Below, in pieces: positions 1 to 12,200 of a DNA stretch of 64,000 nt. The position numbers were made by a program, and so were the translations under genes. The notes under the pieces were generated by a model. That model did not search any database and was not told the DNA's origin. It saw only the letters and a program-made list of their open reading frames with translations. Within the stretch, counting starts at the first letter, position 1, and the number at the start of each line of letters is the position of its first letter. The stretch is from Gambelia wislizenii (lineage: Eukaryota; Chordata; Lepidosauria; Squamata; Crotaphytidae), in the NCBI GenBank assembly GCA_030847615.1, contig JAUMIR010000002.1:287350028-287414027 (forward strand). The letters run 5' to 3'.

Positions 1-2450
1 TAGATCTGATAACCCCCAGCCCCATAACTCCGAATAATCTCACCCAGCGGCTTCATATAGATGTTAAACAGCATCGGGGACAGGATGGCGCTCTGCGGAA
101 CACCACAAGTAAGCTCCTTTCTGCTGGAGCAACCGTCCCCGAGCCGCACCCTCTGGGGCATGCCTGAGAGGAAGGACCGGAACCACTGGAGCGCAGTGCC
201 TCCGATTCCTAACCCACTCAGGCAATCCAGGAGAATGCCATGATCTATCATATCAAAAGCCGCTGAGAGGTCCAGAAGCACCAACAGGGACACATTACCC
301 CTGTTGATGCTTAGACGCAGATCATCAGTCAAGGCAACCACGGCAGTCTCAACTCCAAATCCCATCCTGAAGCCAGTTTGAAATGGGTCTAGATAATCAG
401 TTTCATCCAAGACCACTTGGAGTTGAAGAGCAACTGCCTTCTCGATCACTTTGCTCAAGAATGGTAACATAGAAACCGGCCTATAGTTGTTCATGTCCAG
501 GGAGTCTAGGGAAGGTTTTTTCAGGAGCGGCCTAACCACCGCTTCCTTTAAACAGGATGGAACACACCCTTCCCTGAGGGATGCATTGATGATGTCCTTA
601 AGGAACACCATCAAGGCACCCCCCCCCCAGATGGACAGCCATGGGGCAAGGATCAAGAGGGCAGGTCGTCTTCCTCACTCTACCAAGTAGCTTGTCCATG
701 TCTTCGGTACTCACGGATTGAAATTGATCCAGTAAACTTACATCAACAGAGTTGCTGGACACCTCATCAATTGTTTCTGCCAAAATACTGACATCTAAGT
801 CAGCTCTTATCCAAGAGATTTTTATCTGCAAAGCAGTTGTTAAATGCGTCACAGCAGGCTGTTGTTGGGTTAAGCAATGGGTTCTACGCAGGTATAACCT
901 GCGTCATCTCCCTTACCACCCTAAACAGCTCTGCTGGACGGGACTCTGCAGATGCAATATGTGCAGAAAAGGATCTCTGCACTGCATGTACTGCCTCTCG
1001 ATAGGACCAAAGAAAGTTCCTATGTCAAGTCCTGTCGGATATGAGTCGAGTTTTCCGCCAGTTGCACTCTAGTCATTGTCCAATCCGCTTCATTTTCCTA
1101 AGCTTTGAAGCATACCATGGCTTACGGTTAGAAGCAGGTTGGAAAGGATGCTTGGGAGTGATCGTGTCGATAGCCTTGGTAAGATCGGTGTTCCAAGTAT
1201 TAACCAAAGCTTCAACAGGGTCAGCGGCGTTACCAACCATTAAACCCTCCAAGGCTTTCTGGAATCTTATTGGTTCCATTAGCCTTCGGGAACGGACCAT
1301 TTTAATGGGTCCACCACCCCCGGTGGGGAGGGAAGAGACTCTTAGTTCAGTCTTGACCAGGAAATGATCCGTCCATGACAATGCGGTGGTTTTAATAACC
1401 GCCGCCCACAGATATTACTGTTCCGTACTAAAGACCGCATCGAGAGTATGACCCGCACAATGTGTGGGTCCAATGACCAATTGGGATAGGCCCATGTTTG
1501 TCATGGTTTCCATGAACTCCCGAGCCGCACCAGTCAGATTTGTCAAGCTGGTCTCGAGTGGAATGTTGAAGTCACCCAAAACTAAAAGGCTGGGTGACTC
1601 CAACAGCAACTCTGAGACCAGCTGTGTTAGCTCGGTTAGGGAGTCTGCTAGACAACGGGGTGGTCGGTATACTAGCAGAATCCCCAAACCATCCCTGGTC
1701 CTCAGGCTAAAGTACATACACTCAAAGTGGACTGTGTTTCAGACAGGTATCCTGGTCAAGGTCAGATTGTCCTTATAAACCAGAGCCACTCCGCCACCCC
1801 GCCCACTTCCCCTCACCTGCTTACTGACAGAATACCCGGCTGGGAGGGCCTGCGCCCATGTGACAGCGCTATCCTCTCCCAGCCAGGTTTCTGTGAAGCA
1901 AGCCAGGTCGGCATCCTCATCCAAGAGAAGAGAAGGTCGTAAATAATGTGAGTTTTATTCTTAACCGACCTGGCATTGCAGAGGAGCAAAGTAAGGTTCT
2001 GTGGAATGGTTGGTACGCTCTCCAATCCATTCCAGGAAACAGGGTGAACTGAAGGTGGGATAGCTAACAAACAGCGATCCCGCCTTCTTTCGTAACGTCT
2101 GTTCACTCTGTTTCAACCATACTTCCCTTTCCCCAGCACAACTCCAATTTCCGCCCCCCAGTCCATTCCCAGCCTCAGCTGACTCCAATTGCAGGCTTAG
2201 AGTCCTTGTGGCTTGCTGGCTGGTGTTCCTGAGGGGTGTGGGAGTGGCTTAAAACGCCAGCCACTCCTGGGCACGCCCGCTCTTGCTGCTGCCCTGCTGC
2301 CAAAGTCCTCAGGGCCCACTACAGCCTTCTGGCCCGGTGGAGTGGGGTGAAAGGCTGCTGCAGGCCTGGAGTCCTTGTCCTTTACTTTGAGGGGTGAGGA
2401 GAGTGTAAGCACTATAGACAAGGAATTCCCTACAGCTCAGGTCTTAAAAA
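1..2450 (-). mobile_element. L2/CR1-like non-LTR retrotransposon, decayed, cut by window edge
   Basis: Minus-strand relic of an endonuclease/reverse-transcriptase LINE. From right to left: an EN start (NLTLLLCNARSVKNK near 2010-1960), EN motifs ACFTETWLGE near 1890 and VLGDFNIPLE near 1580, a linker resembling LINE EN-RT spacers (1381-1073), then RT blocks: LLVLLDLSAAFDMIDHG near 280 and GVPQSAILSPMLFNIYMKP near 100-50. The catalytic YADD box would be beyond position 1. Frames change near 1925 and 1720, so it is inactive. The endonuclease and RT motifs place it in the L2/CR1 group of LINEs, but the exact clade needs a database comparison. Confidence 0.8.
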
Positions 2451-2474
2451 ATGGAGTGTTAATTATACTTCCCT

Positions 2475-2603
2475 AGTGCCCAAAGGATGCCATCGCTTGG
2501 GTGGGAACTGGTGGCATTGGTTGGCCAAGTTGGCCCACCAGGGACCTTGGAAATCCACCTATTGCTGTGCCTCCACACCCTTTTTTAACCCTTTTTTGAG
2601 TTT
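2475..2603 (+). repeat. 130 bp direct repeat, left copy (interrupted by CR1)
   Basis: About 129 bp from AGTGCCCAAAGGATGCCAT to TTTTTTGAGTTT is nearly identical to 3628-3756. The right copy continues TTGGCTAAAATGTTCC. The left copy is cut at GAGTTT by a CR1 tail, and TTGGCTGAAATGTTCC reappears on the far side, at about 3213-3228. The repeat therefore predates the CR1 insertion. Its origin is unknown. Confidence 0.85.
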
Positions 2604-3213
2604 CATAGAATCATAGAATCATAGAGTTTCAGAGTTGGAAGAGACCACGAGGGCCATCCAGTCCAACCCCCCTGCCATGCAGGAAATCTTGATCAAAGCA
2701 TCCCCGACAGATGGCAATCCAGCCTATGTTTAAAGACCTCCAAGGAAGGAGACCCCACCACGCTCCAAGGGAGTGTGTTCCACTGCCGAACAGCTCTTAC
2801 TGTCAAAAAGTTCCTCCTCATGTTGAGGTGGAATCTCTGTTCCTGGAGCTTGCACCCATTGCTCCGTGTTCCAGTCTCTGGAGCAGCAGAAAACAAGCCT
2901 GCTCCATCCTCAGCATGACATCCCTTCAGATACTTAAACAGGGCTATCATATCGCCTCTTAACCGTCTTTTTTCCAGGCTAAACATACCCAGCTCCCTAA
3001 GTCTCTCCTCATAAGGCATCGTTTCCAGACCTTTCACCATTTTAGTTGCCCTTCTCTGGACACGCTCCAATTTGTCAATATTCTTTTTTAATTGTGGTGC
3101 CCAGAACTGGACACAGTATTCTAAGTGAGGTCTGACCAAGGCAGAATAGAGTGGCACTATTACTTCCCTTGATCTAGACACTGTACTTCTATTGATACAG
3201 CCCAAAATCGCAT
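2604..3213 (-). mobile_element. CR1 LINE 3' end, 5'-truncated
   Basis: Minus-strand CR1 tail. It encodes the C-terminal part of CR1 ORF2 ([18 protein letters not shown], then [13 protein letters not shown] and [18 protein letters not shown], ending HLSGML), followed by a short 3' UTR and the CR1-type terminal repeats of ATTCTATGA near 2604-2630. It is truncated just upstream of NAILGC. The ORF is open across the retained 200 codons, suggesting a fairly recent insertion. The same family occurs at 50139-50997. Confidence 0.92.
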
Positions 3214-3627
3214 TGGCTGAAATGTTCCGGCTGACGGTGGGTGGCGACGGCTGCTGGAAATTGGCGCTCCGTTCCAGCCCAGTCAACTGCAGTAGAGATT
3301 TCCTCAAAAAGCCAAAACTTGGGGGGCTACCTACCCTGGGAAGGGAAGGGTAGAAAGAGGACCCAAAGTGGCTCAGGTGAACCCCAGAAGAGGAGGAAAA
3401 CGGAGGTTTTCCACTTACTTCTGAGTCACGGAGCAAAGGGCTACCCCCTGCTGCAGAAGAGTCTCGGAGAGAGACACTAGCCAAACCCCTTCAGCTTGAA
3501 ATAAAAAGCTGCCTTTCGGTTTGGAGGATGGATGGAATGCTAATTATAAAACAAACAGCAAGAAAAGCATTTTGATGAAAGGAGAATAATGAAGTATACT
3601 TCTAAATTGCAGCTTTGAAATCACTTC

Positions 3628-3756
3628 AGTGCCCAAAGGATGCCATAGCTTGGGTGGGAACTGGTGGCATTGGTTGGCCAAGTTGGCCCACCAGGGACCT
3701 TGGAAATCCACCTATTGCTGTGCCTCCACACCCATTTTTAACCCTTTTTTGAGTTT
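3628..3756 (+). repeat. 130 bp direct repeat, right copy
   Basis: Uninterrupted partner of 2475-2603, separated from it by the CR1 tail and about 400 bp of unassigned sequence (3230-3627). Confidence 0.85.
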
Positions 3757-3954
3757 TGGCTAAAATGTTCCCTTGTGCTCCCCAGGAGACCTAGGAGGAC
3801 AATTCCCCCCCCCAAAAAAATACTGTTGTTGTTTCTTGTTTGTTGATTGGTTCTTATTTATTTATTTATTTTTGCTTCCCTGGCCTTTTTGGAAGTGAAT
3901 TGGAAGTCAAAAAGTTAACCTAAGTTAGTTACATTTTAGTTGCTGTAGCAGACT

Positions 3955-5047
3955 CTTGTTTACACAGCAAAAATGTCCTGGGATGAACTTGTGATGAACC
4001 CTGGTTGTTCACATGTTCATCATGACAATCTCGAGGTTTTCAGAAGAGGGGCCACCATATATCCTCCAACGAGCGTGACTTTTTGTCCCTCAGTTTGTCC
4101 TGTGTTTTTAAAAAAGTCTCAGGAGGTTGCAGAAAATCGGATATGTGAACAGGTTGGGACAAAATATCTCAGGAGTAGATGATGGCTGGAAATTTAGGTG
4201 GGCAGGGGTGGGCACAGAGTTCCCCTCCCCTCCCTGGCTGAAAGCAAAGCCTTTCCTACCGGCTGCATGGAGGTTTGTGTGTGTCTGTGCTGTCTGTCAC
4301 CCTGTTCAATGGATTTTTACATTGCTAACCTCTCAGCTCCAAGAAAGCCTGTCCGTTTCCCCTCCCCTCCCTGGCTGAAAGCAAAGCCTTGGCTGCACGG
4401 AGGCTTGTGTGTGTGTCTGTGTGTGTGTGCCTTCAAGCTGCCTATGGATTTATCGCAATCCCACGAATTTCATCTGGGTTTCTTAGGTGGCTTTGCAAGT
4501 TCCTTCCTCTGAAATATAGCCTACAGCTCCTGGTATTCAAGAGTGATTCTTGTGGGTTCTTAAAGACAAATGAGTTTTATTTGGCATTAACCTCTGTGGA
4601 TTAATAGAGCTGGAGACCCTAAGGCAGGCCCATCAGGGGATTTTTTAAAAGGAATTGTGCAGAGGGGGTTGCCTTCTCTGACCAATGCAACAGCTTGAGC
4701 AAACATTTGTGGCAGCTGATAGCATCGCTTGTGGCAGGAAACTCCACAGGAAATACGCCACCAAGGTTGTGAAAAAAATGAGTAATCGCATCCTTGACTG
4801 ACAGCTTATATATATATACCCAGAACCTTTTCCTGTGTAAACAAAACAAAAAACAAACAAACAAAAAACCCACGGGATACTATGTCTCGGGATCTTGCTT
4901 TTGTCACGGAAAAGGTTGTCATGTAAACAACAATCCCAGGATATTTGTCCCATCCTGGGACAAATCATTTAAACAATAAGAGACGAACTCGGGATGAGGA
5001 TATCTCGCTGCTCCCTGGGATAAAAACTGTTGTGTAACTGAGCCCCT
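3955..5047 (-). mobile_element. 1.1 kb nonautonomous DNA transposon, copy 1
   Basis: The reverse complement of this stretch matches 19560-20720 in order: the segment with TCAAGGATGCGATTACT near 4790 matches the one near 19885, and the AAAAAAGTC..GGACAAAATATCTC segment near 4105-4165 matches the complement of 20610-20670. The right part (4890-5047, including AAACAATAAGAGACGAACTC) also matches 22965-23020. No coding capacity was seen. The superfamily is not identified. Confidence 0.65.
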
Positions 5048-5962
5048 GGGGTCCCAGACAATGTGCAGGGTTCCTTACAGGCTAGAGGTTCTATGTGTGT
5101 TCAGGTTTTTACAGTGTACATTTTATTAGGTATTTGGTTGGCTAGTTCCAAAGAGACAAAAGAACTGAGAGAAGGACTCATATATATATATATATATATA
5201 TATGGGCATTTGAGACCACTAAAAGCTAGCCCCTGAAGAGAAATGATTTGCAGTTTGTAACAGTTTTGAAACAAGTTGCACCTCTAATGTAAGTGGACCA
5301 GGTAGCTGATCAAAAATTCATTTAGAGTCTAGTTCCACCTTGTAATAGTGCTGAACTTATATGAAGTGACTTGTTTAGAATAGGTGGCTGATTAAACTGG
5401 GGATGTGTATTGGAGAGAAAAGCCAGAGAGCCTTATGTCTTATAATATTGTTGTGGTTTTTTAAAATGTTTTGGTGTTACTAGTAATCTGACTTCAAAGA
5501 AATTTTATCCTGAAAATGAAACTATAATTAATTATAATAAGTAAAAGAAAATTGTGTGTTGTATTAAATTGGAATTACTGTAAATGAGTGCAGAAGGGGA
5601 AGATGGATTGTGTGAGCTTAAGGGGTTGCTCATGTAATGCCAAACTATGTCTTAGCATAATGTGTGAACCAAGACACTGTTTGAGAAGTCTGTGCCTGAC
5701 ATATGACAACATTTACAAGTACATACCTTTTGATTTAAGATGGCTTAAACCATTGCAGTTAAGGTGCATAGTGAAATATCTAACATAAACAGGCCCAGAT
5801 AGTTATATTTTTCTTGCAAGTGAATATAGAATAAATATAAACATAAATATGATGAAACAGTTTGAGAATAAAGGATTTGGAATCAAATAATTATTGCTAC
5901 AGTTAATTTATATAATATGTATAGCTTTATTTGGCAGTAAGCATTGTCTCTTTTATTGTTAG
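5048..5962. other. Intronic/5' unassigned DNA with (TA)n microsatellite
   Basis: AT-rich DNA before the first TEX15 exon seen. It has a TA dinucleotide run at about 5180-5203. No gene or recognisable repeat otherwise. Confidence 0.6.
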
Positions 5963-6206
5963 GACTAAGTTGCGTGGAGAAGGAAAACAAGATAAAGAAA
6001 TCTCTAGCTTTTTAGTAGTCTCTAAAGACGAACTTTCCAAAATTTGTCAAAATGGCCTGCATATCGGTCATTCCAGAAAACAACTAAAAATAATGAATGA
6101 ACTTGGAAATCCACAACTGGGAGTATATTTATTCAGATATGTTGATATTGCTCTGAATTATGCATCCAGCTACACAACCCCTGTAGAAAATATCATCATT
6201 TTCAGG
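5963..6206 (+). CDS. TEX15: TEX15 exon, N-terminal pseudo-PARP-like module
   Basis: Internal exon of 244 nt. The acceptor is a T-rich tract ending TTGTTAG, and the donor is CAGG|GTAAGTG. It encodes about 81 residues, beginning around RTKLRGEGKQ and including LGVYLFRYVDIALNYASSY, the hallmark of the DUF3715/TASOR-type pseudo-PARP fold seen in TEX15 and TASOR proteins. It begins with the third base of a codon and ends on a codon boundary. An ATG at 5931 lies in the intron before the acceptor and is not the start. Earlier coding exons must lie upstream; none is recognisable between 1 and 5962, which is mostly repeats, so they are probably outside the window. Confidence 0.9.
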
Positions 6207-9200
6207 GTAAGTGATATGTAAGGAAATTGGGAATGCTAGACAAGCTGTCCTGTTTTACAAGGTTGGGGCAGGGGTTCATTGAATTAGAGTCAAAGGTTTC
6301 AGTTCTCCTGTGGAAGGAGAACATGATTTCAACTGTGGAAATAAAAGATATTTTCAAGCCGAACAAAATATGATAGAAATTTAAATATCTGTGTTGCAGG
6401 GCAAAACTTCTAATTACTTCTTAATACAGTAGGACCACCGTATCCGCTGGGGATTGGTTTCGGGGGGGGGCTGAGGATACCGAAAACCATGGATAACATG
6501 AACACCATAGAAAATAATGGGACTTATGGTTTAAAATACCATAGAGTTGCCTTAGAGGACCCATAAAATGGTTAGAGAGGAAACATTTTCTAGGAAGATT
6601 CTATGGTAGGTGTGCTGTTTTTGTGTCCCACGGATAACTGAATCAGTGGATGATGAATCAGCGGATACAGGATCCTACTGTAGTTAAATTTCTTCTAATT
6701 TGCAGTCTACAGTTACTAATAAACTATTTGTAGTTGTTCATTCTTGCTGGATGTGAAGAAATATTCAGCCATGCTTGCACAAGTGACTAGGTGAGGTAAA
6801 ACAAGTAGTTAGGATTATTTGTTTGCTTCCCCCCCTCCATTTCTCTTTTCGTCTTCTCTGTTGCTTCCTCACAGATGGATACTCAGAAGTTTGACTTTCC
6901 TGCTTCCCAGATATCTCTTCCTTCTTCTTTCTTTTTTAATCATGTGGCCAGCAATAGCATGTTGTGGGTTGGGTAATATATTTTACAAATGTTAGGCTCT
7001 GAATTAAGTTATAAAAATGTGAAATACCGTAAGAAATAATTATACCCTGAGTTAAAGGAGTATGCCTTAAATATATCAAGAGAAGGTGCTATTTCCAGAG
7101 ATGATCGTTTATTTTGAAATGTCCAGGCACTGAGCCAATAGTAGTATTGTATACTTTAAATAAGTGATAAGACAGATACCAGTGTTTTACAGGAAAAATA
7201 AGACTTCAAGCCAGTGTAATCCATCAGCATCAGAAAGTTTAGTCATGCTTGACAGCAATAAGATCTCTGGCTTTTCTTTGCAAACGAAGATTCAGGAAGG
7301 ACTCATCCCGCGTTTACTGCAAGCGAGCTGATGACTAAAAAGGCCAATCCGAGATAAACAAGTCCGGTTGCAGAAGGCACAGCAGAAGGTCTCATTGGGT
7401 GATGTTTCTGGGTTGTGATTCTTTCTGCGTTGTCGTTTCTCTTCAAGACTTGAAGAGACTTTTCGGCGTGAGTTCTCAAATAAGGCTGCAGCATTGCGGA
7501 TAGTGCGTATCCATGCCTCCCGATGTGAGGCCAGGGTTGACCATTATTGGTGATCCATTTGGCCGAGCCTGAGATGTTGTTTCAGGGAGTCCTTGTATCG
7601 CTTTTTTGGAGCACCCCTCTTACGCTGACCCGTGGCGAGTTCACCGTAGAGTACTATTTTTGGGAGGCGATGGTCCTCCATCCTAGAAACGTGCCCTGCC
7701 CAGCGCAGCTGTGTTCTCAATATCATGGCCTCAATGCTGGTGATCCCTGCTTGCTCAAGGACAGCAACATTTGTCACATAGTCAGTCCAGTGTATCTTTA
7801 GGATTGTGCATATACAGCACTGATGAAAGTGTTCGAGGAGTCGTAAGTGGTGGCGATAGGTGACCCATAAAGGAGAATAGACAGTACAATGGCTCTATAC
7901 ACACTGATTTTTGTGCTTCGCCGCAGGTGTTTATTACTCCAGACTCTTTTGTAAAGTCTTCTAAATGCGCTATATGCCTTTGCTAATCTGTGATCAATCT
8001 CTTTGTCAATCTTGGCATCTGAGGAGATGATGGTTACTCCTGCTGGATCCTCTGTATGGTTAGTGATTTCTATACAGATAAGGAAATAGTAGTACTGTAC
8101 TTGTTATCCCACCAATGGCACTATTTTTCTATGGTGGTGGGATTGTGTACTCTTGTGAGGCAAGAGGCTATGCTGATGGCAACAGTGGTGCTAGTAAGGC
8201 CTCCCATGTCAAGCAGGCTTTTGCTGAGGAGCCAGACTAAACATGCCAAACAGCTACTGGGCAGCAACAGTAGTGGGTGGGGTGACACTAGCAGAGGATC
8301 CCTCAGAGACAATGGTGGTGGTGGCACCATAGCTATTGCTTGTTAGTACTGTGCAGAAGAAGGCAATGGTAAACCACTCCCGAAGTCTTCTACCTTGAAA
8401 ACCCTATGATGAGACAGCCCACAAACAAGAAGAAGCTAGAAGACGAGACTCCCAGATCAGATGGTACTCAATGAGCTACTGAGGTGGAGCAGAGGACAAC
8501 TACGAGTACCACTGTGACTGATGACACAGCTGGACTGAAGCTGAAAGGACATTTACCTGTTGATGAGATCAGAGGTGAAAGGAAAGTCCAAAGCGGCATA
8601 ACATATATGATAGGAACAGGGAATGTGAGAACCATGAATCAGGGGAAGCTAGACATAATAAAACAAGCAAGCAAAAAGGAACAGATAAGCATTGCAAGAT
8701 TGAGGTGAGCAAACTAAAGTGGACAGGAATGGGACATTTTGTGTCAGATAATTACACAGTATTTTACTTACAGAATGAAAATCTAAGAAGAAATGGGGTG
8801 GCATGAATAGTGAGGAGAAATGTAGTAAAAGCAGTCAAATATATACAGCAACAAAAAGTCTGTCCAATTAGTATCAATAAGACTTAAAGGAAAACCCATC
8901 AGTATACAGTAACCATCCAAGTTTATGCTTCAACTACAGAGGCAGAAGAAGAAGAAATTGAAAGATTTTATGTTGGAGTCCTGGAGGAAATTGATCACAT
9001 ACCAAAACAGGACATGTTGGTAATCATAGGCGATTGGAATACAAAAGTAGGAAATGGAGCAGAATCCAAGATTGTAGAAAAATTTGGCCTAGGATCAAGA
9101 AATGAAGCAGGAGATCAACTAATTGCATTTTGTAAGGTCAACAGACTGTTTATCACAAAATATTCTTCAAGCAATCAAAGAGGCGACTGTATACATGCAC

Positions 9201-12200
9201 ATTACCTGATGGCCAATATAGAAATCAAACAGACTACATAATTGAAGCAGAAGATGAAGAATCTCCATTCTCTCTGCAGAAAAAAAAAGGACCAGGAGCA
9301 GATTGTGGCACAGACCATGAACTGCTAATATCTAAAAATAGAGTAAAGCTAAAGAAGAACTAACCATTGTGCCAAAATACAACCTGAAGAACATCCTCAC
9401 AGAATTTAAAGATAATGTGAAAAATAGATTTGCACTATTAAGCTTAATTGCCTGAGAGCCAGAAGAACTCTGGACTGAAACCAAGGACATTATGAGGGAG
9501 TAATGAAAAAGACACTATTTGTAGCCAAAAAGAAAGAGAAGCCTCAATGGATGATGGATGAAACTGTTCAAGCAGTTAAGGACAGATGAGAAGCAAAAGG
9601 TGATAGAAATAGAGTCAGAACCCTGAATGCTATTGTCCAGTGACTTGTGTACAGGGACAAAGAGAACTATTGTAATAATCAATGCAGAAAAATAGATGAC
9701 AACAAAAAGGGAAGAACAAGAGACTTCTCCCACAAGATCTGAGAAGTCAAAGGGAACTTTAAGCCAAAAGTGGAGATGCTCTATGACCAGCAGGGGAACA
9801 CATTACTTGATCAAATACAAATAAAACGATGATGTGATCAATACATGGAAGAACTGCATAAAAGAGAGGAAAGGATGATAGATTCATTCAAGAAAGAACC
9901 ATTTGATGATGAACATAGAATTTTAGAAAGTGAAGTGGAAGCTGCACTCTGTTCTTGGGAGAAATAAATCACCTGGAACAAATGACATACCAGTAAAGCT
10001 GCTTCAAACTACAGAGACAGAATCTAGTCCTAACTAAAACCTGCCATCAATTATGAAAAACAGAACAATGGCTCACAGATTGGAAACATTCACTATACAT
10101 TCTAATCCCCAAGAAAGGGGGCCCCAGGGATTGCAGTAACCGCCAAACCATTGCATTTATTTCCCATGTAAGTAAAATGATGCTCAAAATTCTACAGCAA
10201 ATTTTTTTAGTATATATAGAGTGAGAAACACCAAATGTCCAAGCTGGATTAAGGAAAGGAAGAGATGCAAGGGATCACATTGCAAACATTCATCAGATAA
10301 TGGAGTGCACCAAAGAATTTCAAAAGAAAATCAGCCCGTGCTTTATACACCATAGTAAAACCTTTGATTGTATAGATAATGAAAGCTATGGCTCATTTTT
10401 AAAGAAATGATTGTGCCACAACATTTGATTGTTCTGATGCATAGCTACTGTACAGAATACAGTACAGAGAAATGGAATGGTTTTCATTTGGCAAAGAGGT
10501 CAGAAAAGACTGCATTTTATCACCCATCTGTTTAACTTGTATGCTGAATATATCATAGGTAAAGCAGGATTAGACTCAGAAGAAGGAGGCGTAAATATCA
10601 AATACAGTATCAGCATATTATGACTGTGTCAAAAAATGCTGTTCTTTGGGTTTCAGCTAGATAAAGCTGATGTTGTATGCAGTCCCTAAGAATGGGTGAG
10701 AAAAACTACATCCATGCTGTTCTGAATAAGATAGAGCTTTTACTTCATGGAACAGTAAATATAGTTCTTCCTCTGTATCCATGGATTTGGTATCCATGGA
10801 TTTAAGTATTCGCAGCTTGAAAATATTCTTAAAAAAATAATAATCCAAAAAGCAAACCTTGATTTTGCCATCTTATATAAGGGACACCATTTTGCTATGC
10901 TGTTGCATATAATGGGACTTGCGTATTCATGGATTTTGGTATCCATGGGGGGTCCTGGAACCAAAGCCCAGCGAATGTGAAGGGACAACGGTATACTGAA
11001 AGCTGTACCCGGTGTAATATATGCCACCACCACCAGTTGACTGCCTGGATCCCGTTGCAGGCAGCCTGCTGCCGCCACTGCCAGTTGACTGTCTGGGTTT
11101 CATTGTGGCAGCAGCAGCGGTGTCCCACTACTGCCGCTGCCAGTTGACTGCCTGGGTCCCGTCTCAGCCTGTGATTGTGAGTGGATGAGGGAAGGAGGGG
11201 AGGGAGGGGCCCTTGTGAGGCTGAGGGGGTGCAGATTGAGTGCAGAGTGGCAGGAGTGGATTGTGAGGTGGAGAGGGAATTTGCATGTGGGTGGTGATTG
11301 GCTGAGGGAGCGGGCAATCAGCACACTGGAAGAGGCAACATACCCAAGAGTTTAAATATATAAATTAGTGAAATGTGTTGAGATACCTGCGCAAACTGTG
11401 TAATTCCTGTTAAAGTTGTATATGTTTTCTTGACATATGGATACATGTTTTGATATTGTGTATGATTTTGCTCCCTTGTCAATGCAATGTGCTATCTGTA
11501 TCTTGTGCCTTGTAAGTTTGATAGCTGTTCCTTATAAATAAGAAATGTTTTTTTATAAATAAGAAATGCTTTGCCCAAGACCATGTGTCACGGGCTCAAA
11601 CCTGAGTTCCCTTCCCAAGAGCTCCAGGTTAGCCCTCTCTCTGTAGGGTTAGTCCTGAGGGTCCTCACCCCAGGATCCTCCTACAAACTCCAAAAACCAT
11701 CGATCTGCCACCACCCACTGGGTTTCAACTGGGGGGGCTTATTTCCCCCTTGGGACCCCCCCTTTTTCACGCACAACGCAGTGGGAAGTTGTGCGTAGTC
11801 TATATTAATCAGTGGCACTCCTTGCCACTATAGAATCAACTAACTCCCTCCTCCTAACCCCAGAGGAGGTTCACAGTAGCATAGTCAAGAGTAAGGCACG
11901 TGGTCAGCATCAGCATAGGAAGATAGAAGTTTACTTTATTCAAGAGAAGTAGTCATGCAATCTCACATGAGGCAGGATTCTCCCCTACCTCAGGCAGGCA
12001 GGCTTAAAGTGATAGCAATACAGAGTATCAAGATCAAAGCATTACATTACTCAGGTTACATTCAGTTACTGATTTAGCTACATTCAACCAAAGTAAAGAA
12101 ATTAAAAAGAATTCCCTAACGCAACTAAACAGGCTCTAATCTCTACTAAATACTTGCAGTTTGTTGCCTTGAGATCTTGTCCAGGCAGCTGGGAGCAAAA

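Noticed and set aside
8121..8346. Possible small genes near 8056-8346
   Set aside because: They fall in the leader of the BovB relic and show no protein-like conservation.
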